The position numbers and the translations under genes were made by a program. 64,000 nucleotides of DNA from Bradyrhizobium sp. CCBAU 53351 (GTDB lineage Bacteria > Pseudomonadota > Alphaproteobacteria > Rhizobiales > Xanthobacteraceae). This document shows, in pieces, positions 1 through 9,101 of the stretch. The stretch is from assembly GCF_015291745.1 (NCBI RefSeq), contig NZ_CP030059.1, positions 6,785,501 to 6,849,500 on the forward strand. The letters run 5' to 3'. Position 1 is the first letter of the stretch, and the number at the start of each line of letters is the position of its first letter. The notes under the pieces were generated by a model. The model was given only the letters and a program-made list of their open reading frames with translations. It ran no database searches and was not told where the DNA came from.

Positions 1-5
1 TCCGG

Positions 6-203
6 GTGCAGGCCCGGCGCAGCCAATTCCGCCGCCGCCAGACCTCGTCGCGGCTCGCGACCATTGCTGAAGCCTTCTCCTCGATTGGTTGGGCCGCGAG
101 TGCAGCGCTGCTGCTCGCTTTGCCTCTGGCAGGCCTGATCAGCGGCCTGATCACCGCCGGCCTCGTCGCGGTCACCTGGAAGTTCAGCCCAAGACGCGAA
201 TAG
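6..203 (+). CDS. Small or C-terminal membrane protein, start uncertain
   Basis: This is an open frame of 65 codons from a GTG that stays open to the window edge, so it may be the end of a longer protein. The N-terminal third is Arg-rich. A hydrophobic stretch at about residues 30-58 (Ala/Leu/Gly-rich) could span the membrane once or twice, and the protein ends with a short basic tail. The family is not recognised. Position and composition suggest an inner-membrane protein, but the start and function cannot be fixed from the window. Confidence 0.4.
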   Translation: MQARRSQFRRRQTSSRLATIAEAFSSIGWAASAALLLALPLAGLISGLITAGLVAVTWKFSPRRE

Positions 204-312
204 AGGGCGGGAGCGACAGGTGCGACACTGACGCGCTGTTGATCGCTGGCAGTTGGCTACATGCAGCATTGCACGCTAGACTTTCCCCGAGGCGTCATCG
301 GGGACGGAATTC

Positions 313-1125
313 ATGTGGCGACTGGTTTCGGCGGCTCTGGCGCTGTTCGGCGCAGTTCTCTCACCTGCCCTCGCCCAGCAGCCACAACGCAGCGAATGCC
401 TGGCGATGGCCAATGCCGCGCCCAGAGCCATACCGGTCGCGCTCCGGCAGGCCGCCGGCACCGCCGAGGTCGAGATCACCTATGCCGGCCACTCCACCTA
501 TTTCATCGACTCGCCCGGGGGCTTGCGCATCGCGACCGATTACAGCGGCGCCTATCAGGTGGGACGGCTGCCCGACGTCGTGACCATGAACCGGGCCCAC
601 AGCACGCACTACTCGCTGTTTCCCGACAAGCGCATTCCTCACGTGCTGCATGGCTGGGGCGAGGACGGCAAGCCGGCGATCGTGTCGGAGCGTATCAGCG
701 ACACCTTCATCCGCAACGTCACGACCGACATCCGCCGCTATTTCGGCGACGATGCCGGCACCGACATGATCCGCGACGGCAATTCGATCTTCATCTTCGA
801 GGTCGCCGGCCTCTGCATCGGCCATCTCGGCCACCTCCATCACAAGCTCGACGACAGCCATTTCGCCCAGATCGGACGGCTCGATATCGTGATGGTGCCG
901 ATCGACGGCACCTACACCATGTCGCTGGACGGCATCTCCGACATCACCAGGCGGCTGCGCGCCTCGGTGGTGCTGCCGATGCACCGCTTCGCCACCCCGC
1001 TCGACGACTTCATGCGCCGGATCGGCCAGCAATTCGAGATCGACCGCCGCTCCGGGCGGTCCTTCCGGATGTCGCGGGATGCGTTGCCCTCGAAGCCGAC
1101 GGTGATCATCCTCGACGGGGTCTGA
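313..1125 (+). CDS. Exported metallo-beta-lactamase-fold (UlaG-like) hydrolase
   Basis: The 270-residue protein has a cleavable signal peptide (hydrophobic core at residues 4-20, cleavage near AQA/AQQ), so it should act in the periplasm. The fold resembles UlaG-like metallo-beta-lactamases: a strand ending in YAGHSTYFID at about 57-66, an NRAHSTHYS segment in the place of the metal motif, an IGHLGHLHH segment and a late VLPMHRF strand. The metal motif is not a canonical HxHxDH, so metal content and activity are uncertain. The substrate is unknown. It is a single gene, followed 65 bp later by a small cytoplasmic protein on the same strand. Confidence 0.8.
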   Translation: MWRLVSAALALFGAVLSPALAQQPQRSECLAMANAAPRAIPVALRQAAGTAEVEITYAGHSTYFIDSPGGLRIATDYSGAYQVGRLPDVVTMNRAHSTHYSLFPDKRIPHVLHGWGEDGKPAIVSERISDTFIRNVTTDIRRYFGDDAGTDMIRDGNSIFIFEVAGLCIGHLGHLHHKLDDSHFAQIGRLDIVMVPIDGTYTMSLDGISDITRRLRASVVLPMHRFATPLDDFMRRIGQQFEIDRRSGRSFRMSRDALPSKPTVIILDGV

Positions 1126-1190
1126 GGCGCAATTTTCTCCAAGCCGGCCGCCGGCGGAAAGTGCTGATTTCCTCTCAACAGGAGATCGAC

Positions 1191-1712
1191 ATGACCGACT
1201 TTGCCAAACTCTTGCACGCGGACGGACCGAATCCCGAGCACACGGCGGCGCTGCAGCTTTACGGCCGCTTTGTCGGCGACTGGGACGCCGAGATTACGGC
1301 CCATGGATCCGACGGCACGAAGCATACCGCGCCTGGCGAGATCCATTTCGGCTGGGTGCTGGAGGGCCGTGCCGTCCAGGACGTCTGGATCATTCCCCGC
1401 CCCGCGGGCTCTCAAGCGTTTCCGATCGCCGGCAATTGGTACGGCACGACGCTGCGTGTCTACGATCCGACCATCGACGCGTGGCGGATTTCCTGGTTCG
1501 ATCCCGGCCGCAGCGTCTTCCGCCAGCAGATCGGCCGTTCGCGCGGGCAGGACATCGTGCAGGAAGGCACCACCGAAGCCGGCGAACTGACGCGCTGGAG
1601 CTTTACGGAGATGACCAAGGACGCTTTCCATTGGCTCGGCGAGGTCAAAACGGCCGATGCAGCCGATTGGCGACTGGTCGTCGACGTGAGGGCCAAGCGG
1701 CGCAAGAGCTGA
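1191..1712 (+). CDS. Conserved hypothetical protein, lipocalin-like barrel (DUF1579-like)
   Basis: This 173-residue protein starts at an ATG preceded by AACAGGAGAT, a strong ribosome binding site, which excludes longer in-frame starts. It has no signal peptide. The pattern YGRFVGDWDAE near the N terminus, followed by alternating beta strands rich in Trp and Gly (FGWVLEGRAV, NWYGTTLRVYD, WRISWFDPG), resembles small lipocalin or DUF1579-type barrels that bind hydrophobic ligands. No catalytic residues are obvious. The family call rests on pattern only. Confidence 0.7.
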   Translation: MTDFAKLLHADGPNPEHTAALQLYGRFVGDWDAEITAHGSDGTKHTAPGEIHFGWVLEGRAVQDVWIIPRPAGSQAFPIAGNWYGTTLRVYDPTIDAWRISWFDPGRSVFRQQIGRSRGQDIVQEGTTEAGELTRWSFTEMTKDAFHWLGEVKTADAADWRLVVDVRAKRRKS

Positions 1713-1823
1713 CGACAGCGCCGCATTGCCCGCGGCGACGGGTGCGGTTGCGCAGCGCGCGCTGCTGCGTGGCGAGACGAGATGATAGGCTCCCGGCACA
1801 ATAACATGAGGGAGCGAACGCCG

Positions 1824-2876
1824 ATGGCTGCAAGCGAGTTGCCCGCCAACACGAGCGGGTTGTTCGTCGAGCCGCGCGAGGACTGGCTTGCGCTGCATCG
1901 GGAGGAGATCATCGATCCCGCGCGGCCGATCGTCGATCCCCATCACCATCTCTGGAATCGCGGGCACCGCTATCTCATCGAGGAGATGGCTGATGACATC
2001 GCCTCCGGCCACAACATCATCGCGACCGTCTATGTCGATTGCCGCTCGATGTATCGCGCCCACGGATCGGAGGCATTCCGGCCCGTCGGCGAGGTCGAGT
2101 TCGCCAACGGGATCGCGGCGATGAGCGCGAGCGGCGCTTACGGCAAGGCCGCGATCTGCGCCGGCATCGTCAGCCACGCCAATCTGCTGCTCGGCGACGC
2201 CGCAAAACCGGTGCTGGAGGCCGAGATCGCGGCCGGCAACGGCCGCTTCCGCGGCATCCGGCATTCCTCGGCCTGGGACGAAGATCCTGTTGTCGCCGGC
2301 ATGTATGCGAACAGGCCGAAGGGGCTGTTGCAGGACCCGGCCTTTCGCAAAGGCTTTGCCTGCCTCGCGCCGTTGAACCTCAGCTTCGACGCCTGGCTAT
2401 TCCATCCGCAGATCGGTGAGCTCACCGCGCTGGCACGGGCCTTCCCCGACACCAGGATCGTGCTCGACCATTGCGGCGGCCCGGCCGGGACAGGTCGCTT
2501 CGCGGGACGGCGCGAGGAGGTGTTCGCGCAATGGCGTGCGTCGATCCGGGAGATCGCGAAATGCGAGAACGTGGTGGTCAAGCTCGGCGGGCTCGCAATG
2601 TGCCTGCTCGGCTACGACTTCCATTTGCGCGAGAGGCCCCCGGCATCCGAAGAGCTCGCCGCGGCCTGGCGGCCCTATGTCGAGACCTGCATCGAGGCGT
2701 TCGGCGTCAAGCGCGCGATGTTCGAGAGCAATTTCCCGCCGGACAAGGGCCAGTGCAGCTACCAGGTGATCTTCAACGCTTTCAAGCGTATCGCCGCACC
2801 GCTGAGCGAGGACGAGAAGACGGCCCTGTTCTCGCAGACTGCAACCGAAGTCTACCGGCTCGAGCTGCCGTCATGA
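1824..2876 (+). CDS. Amidohydrolase family 2 protein (TIM-barrel metal hydrolase)
   Basis: The 350-residue protein contains the DPHHHLW motif at residues 38-44 that supplies metal ligands in amidohydrolase-2 enzymes. It also has a VLDHCGGP strand and a late FESNFPPDK strand, both typical of the family that includes 2-pyrone-4,6-dicarboxylate lactonase and related C-C hydrolases or decarboxylases. The ATG at 1824 has GGGAG about 9 bp upstream; an ATG at 1806 lies within that site and is less likely. The protein is cytoplasmic with no signal peptide. The substrate, probably a lactone or carboxylated ring compound, cannot be assigned. Confidence 0.85.
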   Translation: MAASELPANTSGLFVEPREDWLALHREEIIDPARPIVDPHHHLWNRGHRYLIEEMADDIASGHNIIATVYVDCRSMYRAHGSEAFRPVGEVEFANGIAAMSASGAYGKAAICAGIVSHANLLLGDAAKPVLEAEIAAGNGRFRGIRHSSAWDEDPVVAGMYANRPKGLLQDPAFRKGFACLAPLNLSFDAWLFHPQIGELTALARAFPDTRIVLDHCGGPAGTGRFAGRREEVFAQWRASIREIAKCENVVVKLGGLAMCLLGYDFHLRERPPASEELAAAWRPYVETCIEAFGVKRAMFESNFPPDKGQCSYQVIFNAFKRIAAPLSEDEKTALFSQTATEVYRLELPS

Positions 2877-2879
2877 CGA

Positions 2880-2915
2880 GAAGAGGGGCCGGGATGTTAG
2901 TCCCGACCCCTCTTC
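2880..2915. terminator. Hairpin between convergent genes
   Basis: Two 15-base arms beginning GAAGAGGGG and ending CCCCTCTTC pair with one mismatch around the 6-base loop TGTTAG. The hairpin lies immediately after the amidohydrolase stop and before the end of the reverse-strand cupin gene, so it probably ends both transcripts. There is no clear T-run on either side. Confidence 0.6.
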
Positions 2916-2958
2916 GTCGTGGCCGCTGGGAAGCGTCCTTGAAACCTGACTGGTAGCC

Positions 2959-3414
2959 CTAGCCTGCGCCCATCAGCGAGGCCGGGCGGCGCTCGCCGGT
3001 GGCGGTGAAGATCTTCTTGAGCTTGTTCACCACCCGGATCAGGAAGCCGATCATCACGGGATTGGTCTTGCGGCAGAAGGCGATCTTCTTGACGTAGCCT
3101 TCGACATGCCATTTGGCATGCGCGCCGTCGCGGAAGAAGATGACATCGCCGGGGCCGTAGCGCTTCGGCGGCATGCCGTCGCTTTCGAGCACGATCGATC
3201 CTTCCATGATCATGATCGTCTCATCAATATCGTAGTACCAGTTGAAGCGCCCTTCGGTGCAGTGCCAGATGATGGTCGAGGCGGTGCCGTCGGCGCTGGT
3301 GGACAGGATGTGCGAGCGCGACACCGGGTTGCCCTCGATGATCCAGGACGGCTCGATCGGCCGCAGCTCGAGGTCGACATTGCAACTACCGATTTCAATC
3401 AATGAGCGCGACAT
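2959..3414 (-). CDS. Cupin-domain protein
   Basis: This 151-residue protein has a single cupin barrel. The segment WYYDIDETIMIMEGS matches the first cupin motif, and RYGPGDVIFFRDGAHAKWHVEG matches the second with its G-x-D/H pattern. It resembles cupin_3/DUF861 proteins, which are small metal-binding sugar or organic-acid proteins. The start at 3414 is chosen because GGGGAAGAAG precedes it; an in-frame start at 3492 would add 26 residues but has only a weak A-rich site. A basic tail follows the barrel. The function is unknown. Confidence 0.8.
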   Translation of the reverse strand: MSRSLIEIGSCNVDLELRPIEPSWIIEGNPVSRSHILSTSADGTASTIIWHCTEGRFNWYYDIDETIMIMEGSIVLESDGMPPKRYGPGDVIFFRDGAHAKWHVEGYVKKIAFCRKTNPVMIGFLIRVVNKLKKIFTATGERRPASLMGAG

Positions 3415-3650
3415 CTTCTTCCCCAGGGGATATAGTAAGTATGGCCGGGTCTCAGCCCGGATTGTTTCGAAAGAAGTTGGAACGCTAGTCATCGGTTTTT
3501 AATTCTTTCTTACGCAGGCCTCGAAAATCAGCCGGAAGTTGCAGCCGCAACGCGGTTAACGCCGCGATTTCCCTGCAAATTCGCGCACATGAACCGGTCC
3601 CTTTTGGGGTGCGACAAAGTGCGCGGAAGCACCAAGACGGAGCCATTCCG

Positions 3651-4205
3651 ATGCCCCTCACGCCCGAGGTTGTGACAGCCAATCGCGCGGTCGTCGCCCG
3701 GCTCGCCAGCCTCGACGTTTCCTTCGTGCCGGACGAGGAGCCCTGGTTCACCATCGACGGCATCGACACCCCCCGGCAGATCGGCAGTGACGGCTCCGGC
3801 GGCGCGCTCGTGCTTCTGCCGTCGCGGACTGTGCTCTACGTGTCGTCGGAGGGCCGCGCGGGAATTATCGCGGACACTTTCGAAGCATTCGTCCAGCTCG
3901 TCGTCGCCCGCCCCTATTGGCTCGACATCCTCAAATTTTCCGCCGGCGGTGACCTCCAGGAGATGCGGCGCGCGGCGGAGGCACTTGAGGCGACGCTCGA
4001 CGACGAGGACGAGATCAACGTGGCCCGCGCGGAGATCCGCAAGAGCCTCGAGCTCAGCGAGGCGAACGATCCCGTCGGCGCGCTCTACGAGGCAATCGCT
4101 GCGTCCGACGCCATCGTGCGGGCCACCGACGGCAGCCCGTTCACGACATTGTTCAACCGTTTCAGCATCGACAACAATCCAATGCTGCGCAACGCGGCAG
4201 CGTGA
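3651..4205 (+). CDS. Hypothetical protein
   Basis: The 184-residue soluble protein starts at an ATG; a GTG 42 bp upstream is a less likely start. The N-terminal half is beta-rich, with an LPSRTVLYVSSEGRAG segment. The C-terminal half is helical and acidic (residues about 105-150), with two repeated ALEATLDDED/ARAEIRKSLE-like helices. It has no signal peptide or membrane segment. The family is not recognised; the layout slightly resembles SMI1/immunity-like barrels, but that is only an impression. Confidence 0.65.
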   Translation: MPLTPEVVTANRAVVARLASLDVSFVPDEEPWFTIDGIDTPRQIGSDGSGGALVLLPSRTVLYVSSEGRAGIIADTFEAFVQLVVARPYWLDILKFSAGGDLQEMRRAAEALEATLDDEDEINVARAEIRKSLELSEANDPVGALYEAIAASDAIVRATDGSPFTTLFNRFSIDNNPMLRNAAA

Positions 4206-4233
4206 GAGGTAGCGAGACTGTCGCGAAGACGTC

Positions 4234-4256
4234 CACCTCTCCCTGCGGAAGAGGTG
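4234..4256. terminator. Short hairpin between convergent genes
   Basis: CACCTCT pairs with AGAGGTG across a 9-base loop, 28 bp after the hypothetical gene and 38 bp from the end of the reverse-strand aminopeptidase gene. It could terminate in both directions. The same CTCTCC...GGAGAG style of palindrome recurs in larger form near 35 kb. Confidence 0.4.
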
Positions 4257-4294
4257 GGCCACGCCTCGGGCCACCTATTGGATCGAACTGGCTA

Positions 4295-5551
4295 CTACTT
4301 CGCCCACTCGCCCTTGCGGAACACCGGGACCTTGCTGCCATCGGGCAAGATGCCGTCGATATCGGTCTCGGCCGAGCCGATCATCCAGTCGATATGGATC
4401 AGGCTCTGGTTGCCGCCTTGCGCCGCGATCTGCTGCGGGGTGAGCTGCGCGCCGTTGACGAAGCACTTCGAATAGCACTGGCCGAGCGCGATGTGAGACG
4501 CCGCGTTCTCGTCGAACAGCGTGTTGTAGAACAACAGCCCGCTCTGCGAGATCGGCGAGGAATGCGGCACCAGCGCCACCTCGCCGAGGCGGCGGGCGCC
4601 TTCGTCGGTGTCGAGCACCTTGTTCAGCACCTCAGCGCCTCGCGAAGCCTTTGCGTCCACGATCTTGCCGTCCTCGAAGCGCACCGCGATGTTGTCGATC
4701 AGCGTGCCCTGGTAGGACAACGGCTTCGAGCTCACGACATGGCCATAGACGCGACGGCAATGCGGCGTGGTGAAGACCTCTTCGGTCGGGATGTTGGCGT
4801 TGCAGCTGATGCCGTTCTTGGAGAGCGAGGCCCCGCCCTCCCATTCGTGGCCGTCGGCAAGGCCAATGGTGAGGTCGGTGCCCGGTCCCGAATATTGCAA
4901 GGCACGAAAGCGCTGGCCGTTGAGCCAGTTGGTCCGCTCGCGCAGCACCGCATTGTGGCTCGCCCAATTGCCCATCGCATCCTCGCGATCGACGCGGCTT
5001 GCTGCGAAAATCGCATCCGCGAGCTTGCCGATGGCAACGTCCTCGGGATCATCGGGGAAGACCTGCTTGGCCCAGGACGGGCTCGGATAGGCGATGATGT
5101 TCCAGTTGGTGTCGAAATTGACGATCTTCTCCAGCGCGGGCTGATAGGCCATCGAGTTCGCCTTGCTGGCGCGTGCCACCTTGGAAGGATCTTCGCCCGA
5201 CAGCAGCATCGGATTGTCGCCGACGATGGCGAGCCGCGCGGTGTTGTCAGCGAATGCCTTGGCCATGCCCTCGTAGAGCCACCCGGCGGCGCGATCGAAG
5301 CTGTTGTCGTGGCCGTGGCGGTAGCGCGCCAGCGTCATCTCCTCGTCCGACAGGATCGGCGTCACGATACCGGCGCCGGCCTTGTAGGCATGCACGGCGA
5401 TCCGCCTCACCAGCGGCAGCGCGATCGCAGGCGCGGTGAGAAGAAGATCCTGTCCCGGCCGCAAGCCCAGGCCCACTTTCACCGCCACCTCGGCCAGCCG
5501 GTCGAGCTTCACGGGATCAATGGAAGCGGTGGAATTGCGGTGGTCGGTCAT
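4295..5551 (-). CDS. Aminopeptidase, peptidase family M29 (AmpS/thermophilic type)
   Basis: The 418-residue protein has the usual length and layout of M29 metallo-aminopeptidases. It has an N-terminal alpha/beta domain (LLLTAPAIALPLVRRIA) and a C-terminal domain with the conserved metal-site segments LVPHSSPISQSG, NENAASHIALGQ-like and QSLIHIDWMIGS. It should remove N-terminal residues from peptides in the cytoplasm using two metal ions. It is transcribed alone, away from the lyase gene upstream. Confidence 0.9.
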   Translation of the reverse strand: MTDHRNSTASIDPVKLDRLAEVAVKVGLGLRPGQDLLLTAPAIALPLVRRIAVHAYKAGAGIVTPILSDEEMTLARYRHGHDNSFDRAAGWLYEGMAKAFADNTARLAIVGDNPMLLSGEDPSKVARASKANSMAYQPALEKIVNFDTNWNIIAYPSPSWAKQVFPDDPEDVAIGKLADAIFAASRVDREDAMGNWASHNAVLRERTNWLNGQRFRALQYSGPGTDLTIGLADGHEWEGGASLSKNGISCNANIPTEEVFTTPHCRRVYGHVVSSKPLSYQGTLIDNIAVRFEDGKIVDAKASRGAEVLNKVLDTDEGARRLGEVALVPHSSPISQSGLLFYNTLFDENAASHIALGQCYSKCFVNGAQLTPQQIAAQGGNQSLIHIDWMIGSAETDIDGILPDGSKVPVFRKGEWAK

Positions 5552-5663
5552 GCGGGGCCCTCTGCCGAAGTCTCTCGTTTAATCTAAGTCTAGCATCGCG
5601 AGGCGCAAGTGCGCGAGCACCTTGCGACACCGAGAAGATACGCAGTTTCACGCATATTGGTTT

Positions 5664-7025
5664 TCAACGCGTTGCCGATTTCAGCACCCGGTCAACCATG
5701 TCGGGCGCGAGCCCGAGGTAATTTTTCGGTGAGGTGAGTGCCTCGATTGTGGCGCGATCGATGCGGCTCGCGATCCGCGAGTCCGCCGACAGCGCATCGG
5801 CGAGGCTCATTCCCTTGTCGTTGGCCTGACGGCAGGCGTCGTAAACCACGTCATGGGCCTCTTGCCGGCCGAGCTGCGGCGCGAGCCCCATCATGACCGC
5901 TTCGGCCACGATCAGGCCGCGGCTGACCGCGAGATTGTCGTTCATCTTCGCCTCGTCCACGATCAGGCCGGCGAGTGCGAACTTCGCCTGATGCAGCGCG
6001 CCGGCGGTCAGCACGAAGCTTTCGGGGATCGCCATCCATTCGGCGTGCCAGGGCCCCGTGGCGCGCTCGAAATCCTGAACCATGGCGTCGAGCATCAGGC
6101 CGGCATGCTGGCGCACCGCCTTGGAGGCCGCCAGCATCAGTTCCGACGAGATCGGATTGCGCTTCTGCGGCATGGTCGAGGAGGCGCCGCGCCCCTTGAC
6201 GAAAGGCTCGTAGACCTCGGCGAACTCGGTCGAAGCCATGATCATGATGTCTAGCGCGATCTTGCCGAGCGAGCCGGTGACGAGCGCCAGGAAATTCACG
6301 GCTTCCGCAAATCCGTCGCGCGCAACGTGCCAGGTCGAGGCGGGAACGCCGAGCTTCAGCTCGGCGCAGAGTGCCTCCTGCACATCGAACCCCTTGTCGC
6401 CGAGCGAGGCCAGAGTACCGGCCGCGCCGGCGAACTGGCCGACCAGCACGCGCGGCTTCAGCTGCGCCAGCCGCTCGGCATGGCGATCGAACATGGCGAG
6501 CCAGATCGCGGTCTTGTAGCCGAAGGTCACCGGCAGCGCCTGCTGGAGATGGGTGCGGCCCGCCATCGGCGTGTCGCGATGGCGTTTCGAGAGATTCGCC
6601 AGGATGCCGCGGAGCTCGTCGATGTCGCGCGCGACGATCTCCAGCGCGGCGCGGAGCTGCAGCACCACGGCGGTGTCCATGATGTCCTGCGTGGTCGCGC
6701 CCCAATGCACGTAGCGGCCGGCCTCCCCGCACTGCTTCGCCAGCTGATGCACCAAAGGTAGGATGGGGTAGCCGACGATGTCGGTTTCCTGCCTGAGCAG
6801 ATCGAAATCGAGCGCGGCGACGTCAGTCCGCGCCGCGATCTGCTCGGCAGCGTCTCGCGGAATGACGCCGCATCTCCCTTCCGCCCTCGCCAACGCCACC
6901 TCGACCTCCGCATAGCGGGCGACCGTCGCGACGTCGGAAAACACCTCGCGCATCTCCGGCGTGCCGAAGGCATCGCGGAACAGCATGGAATCGAGCACAG
7001 TGGTGGAAGCGCTAAAGGCGGGCAT
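5664..7025 (-). CDS. Fumarase/aspartase-superfamily lyase, PcaB-like (3-carboxy-cis,cis-muconate cycloisomerase or adenylosuccinate lyase family)
   Basis: The 453-residue protein carries the superfamily signature GASSTMPQKRN at residues 280-290, the HWGATTQD segment at 107-114 and a TH pair near 158-159. These place it with the class II fumarase/adenylosuccinate lyase group. Sequence style (QDIMDTAVVLQLR, GQFAGAAGTLASLG) is closest to 3-carboxy-cis,cis-muconate cycloisomerases, which act in protocatechuate degradation. No other pca gene is adjacent, so the true substrate is uncertain. The ATG at 7025 is preceded by GAAGAAA; a longer frame to 7097 is probably non-coding. Confidence 0.85.
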   Translation of the reverse strand: MPAFSASTTVLDSMLFRDAFGTPEMREVFSDVATVARYAEVEVALARAEGRCGVIPRDAAEQIAARTDVAALDFDLLRQETDIVGYPILPLVHQLAKQCGEAGRYVHWGATTQDIMDTAVVLQLRAALEIVARDIDELRGILANLSKRHRDTPMAGRTHLQQALPVTFGYKTAIWLAMFDRHAERLAQLKPRVLVGQFAGAAGTLASLGDKGFDVQEALCAELKLGVPASTWHVARDGFAEAVNFLALVTGSLGKIALDIMIMASTEFAEVYEPFVKGRGASSTMPQKRNPISSELMLAASKAVRQHAGLMLDAMVQDFERATGPWHAEWMAIPESFVLTAGALHQAKFALAGLIVDEAKMNDNLAVSRGLIVAEAVMMGLAPQLGRQEAHDVVYDACRQANDKGMSLADALSADSRIASRIDRATIEALTSPKNYLGLAPDMVDRVLKSATR

Positions 7026-7154
7026 GGGCGTTTCTTCGTGGTTGGTGTTTTGTATGGGCGATAGCTTATGCAGGCCGCGCGGTTCAGGAAAGGACATTCA
7101 CGGCTCATCGCATCGACCGCACGGCGACATCATGACGGCACTTCCCGTTAATCC

Positions 7155-7281
7155 GTCATCCTGAGGCGCGGGCGAGCGATGCTAAGCAGCGCACGAGGAG
7201 CCTCGAAGGATGAGCGGCCGCGCTGCAGCCGGGCCGTGCATCCTTCGAGGCCTCCGCTGCGCTCAGGCACCTCGGGATGAC
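7155..7281. repeat. Dispersed palindromic repeat, type C
   Basis: The left end GTCATCCTGAGGCGC is nearly the reverse complement of the right end GCACCTCGGGATGAC. Inside it, GCCTCGAAGGATG pairs with CATCCTTCGAGGC. The nested arms make a long imperfect hairpin of about 127 bp. It fills much of the 463-bp gap between two divergent genes (7026-7488). This form is common in Bradyrhizobium intergenic regions. The rest of the gap (7282-7488) shows no gene and is relatively AT-rich just before the regulator gene. Confidence 0.75.
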
Positions 7282-7488
7282 GGTGTTGGATATGCGAAGA
7301 TGATCTTTTTGGTGATTTGCTCAACGCAACATCCTGGCAGTGGTTGTATTCCCTCGGACAACGGCATGGCTGCCATCACACGATGGCGGTGAACCAGGCA
7401 CCCCTCTCGGCAGACTCACAATTTTCGACCCAAATTTCCTTTTTGTCGTTTGCTTGCCCGATGTCGTTGTGAAGCCTGAGTTTTCGAC

Positions 7489-9048
7489 GTGCAGTTTCTG
7501 TTCCGGGACCACCTCCTCGACACCGACCTGCGCGAGCTGAGCCGCGAGCAGGTTCCAATTGCCGTGGAGCCGCAGGTCTTCGACCTCGTCGTCCACCTCA
7601 TGCAGAACCGCGACCGCGTCGTCAGCAAGAACGAGCTGATCGACAAGATCTGGCACGGGCGCAGCGTCTCCGAATCCACTCTGACCAGCCGGATCAACGC
7701 CGCGCGCAAGGCGATCGGCGACAGCGGCGCGAGCCAGACCCTGATCCGCACCATCGCCCGCAAGGGTTTTCGCTTCGTCGGCGATGTCGAGGCCAAAGGT
7801 GGCGCGATCCTGCCGGAACACGGCCGCGCCGCCTCTATGCCGCGGGCTGCGCTGGCGCTTCCCGAGCGACCCGCGATCGCCGTGCTGCCCTTCACCAATA
7901 TGAGCGGCGAGGACGGGCAGGATTATTTCTCCGACGGCATCAGCGAGGACATTATCACCGCGCTGTCGAAGCTGCGCTGGTTCTTCGTCGTCGCGCGCAA
8001 TTCCTCCTTCGTCTACAAGGGCCGCGCCGTGCACATCCGTGAGGTCGCGCGCGAGCTCGGGGTACGCTACGTGGTCGAAGGTAGTGTGCGGCGGAGCGGC
8101 GAGCGGGTGCGCATCTCGGCCCAGCTCAACGATGTCTCGACCGGCAGCCATCTCTGGGCCGAGCGCTACGATCGCGAGCTCGCCGACATCTTCGCCGTGC
8201 AGGACGAGATCACCGAGGCGATTGTCGCCGCGATCGAGCCACAGCTCTATGCCGCGGAAAATTTTCGCGCCCAGCAGAAGCCGCCGGGGAGCCTCGACGC
8301 CTGGGACCTCGTGATGCGCGCGCTGTCGCATCATTGGCGCATCACGCGCGAGGACAACGCCGCCGCGCAGGGGTTGCTGGAACAGGCTGTCGCGATCGAT
8401 CCTGCCTATGGCAAGGCGCTGGGCCTGCTCGCGACCAGCCACATCTTCGGTGCGCATATGGGCTGGGCCGACATGGCGACGACAGTGCCGATCGCCGAGC
8501 GCGCGGCGCTCGCGGCGGTGGAAGCCGATCGCGAGGACGCCTTCGCCCACCACGGGCTCGCCTACACCTATCTGTTCCGCCGCCGCTTCGACGACGCGCT
8601 GGCCGAGTTCGAGCTGGCGCTGCAGCTCAATCCGAATTTTGCAATGGCGCACGCCTTCCATGGCGTGACGCTGTGCTACGCCGGCCGGTGGCAGGACGGC
8701 GACGCCGCCGCGCGCCGCGCATTGCGGCTCAGCCCGCGTGACCCGCTCGCGGCGATCTATTGCGGGGTTGCGGCCTATGCCCGGTTCGTCGGCCGCGACT
8801 ATGAGGGAGCCGTGCAGATGGCGCGGGAGTCGATGCGGCAACGCGGCGATTTCGTCGGCGCGCACCGCGTGCTGACGGCTGCCGCCGGGATGTCAGGAAA
8901 TCCGGCGCTCGCGGCGACCGCCCTGGACGGTCTGCGCCGCGCTCAGCCCGGTATCTCGCTCGGCTGGATCACACGCGAGCTGCCGATGCTGCGAGACGAG
9001 GATCGTGCGCATTATTTGGAAGGGTTGCGGCGCGCCGGAATGACGTGA
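7489..9048 (+). CDS. Winged-helix regulator with TolB-like and TPR domains (CadC/adenylate-cyclase-associated type)
   Basis: The 519-residue protein starts at GTG. Residues about 1-100 form an OmpR/CadC-type winged helix, with the recognition region SVSESTLTSRINAARKAIGD and the wing IRTIARKGFRFVG. A TolB-like domain follows (PAIAVLPFTNMSGEDGQDYFSDGISEDI to HLWAERYDRELADIFAVQDEI). The remainder is tetratricopeptide repeats such as FDDALAEFELALQLNPNFAMAH. There is no transmembrane helix between the domains, unlike CadC itself, so it is probably cytoplasmic. Proteins of this design are frequent in Bradyrhizobium and their ligands are mostly unknown. Confidence 0.85.
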   Translation: MQFLFRDHLLDTDLRELSREQVPIAVEPQVFDLVVHLMQNRDRVVSKNELIDKIWHGRSVSESTLTSRINAARKAIGDSGASQTLIRTIARKGFRFVGDVEAKGGAILPEHGRAASMPRAALALPERPAIAVLPFTNMSGEDGQDYFSDGISEDIITALSKLRWFFVVARNSSFVYKGRAVHIREVARELGVRYVVEGSVRRSGERVRISAQLNDVSTGSHLWAERYDRELADIFAVQDEITEAIVAAIEPQLYAAENFRAQQKPPGSLDAWDLVMRALSHHWRITREDNAAAQGLLEQAVAIDPAYGKALGLLATSHIFGAHMGWADMATTVPIAERAALAAVEADREDAFAHHGLAYTYLFRRRFDDALAEFELALQLNPNFAMAHAFHGVTLCYAGRWQDGDAAARRALRLSPRDPLAAIYCGVAAYARFVGRDYEGAVQMARESMRQRGDFVGAHRVLTAAAGMSGNPALAATALDGLRRAQPGISLGWITRELPMLRDEDRAHYLEGLRRAGMT

Positions 9049-9101
9049 CGGCGGCGCGACAGCGCACCTTCTTTGCTGGCAGCCGCGATCGCGGCTAAAC
9101 G

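Noticed and set aside
4202..5587. 461-codon forward open frame
   Set aside because: It is the antisense shadow of the M29 aminopeptidase, which has clear family motifs; high GC keeps the opposite strand open and the translation shows no family pattern.
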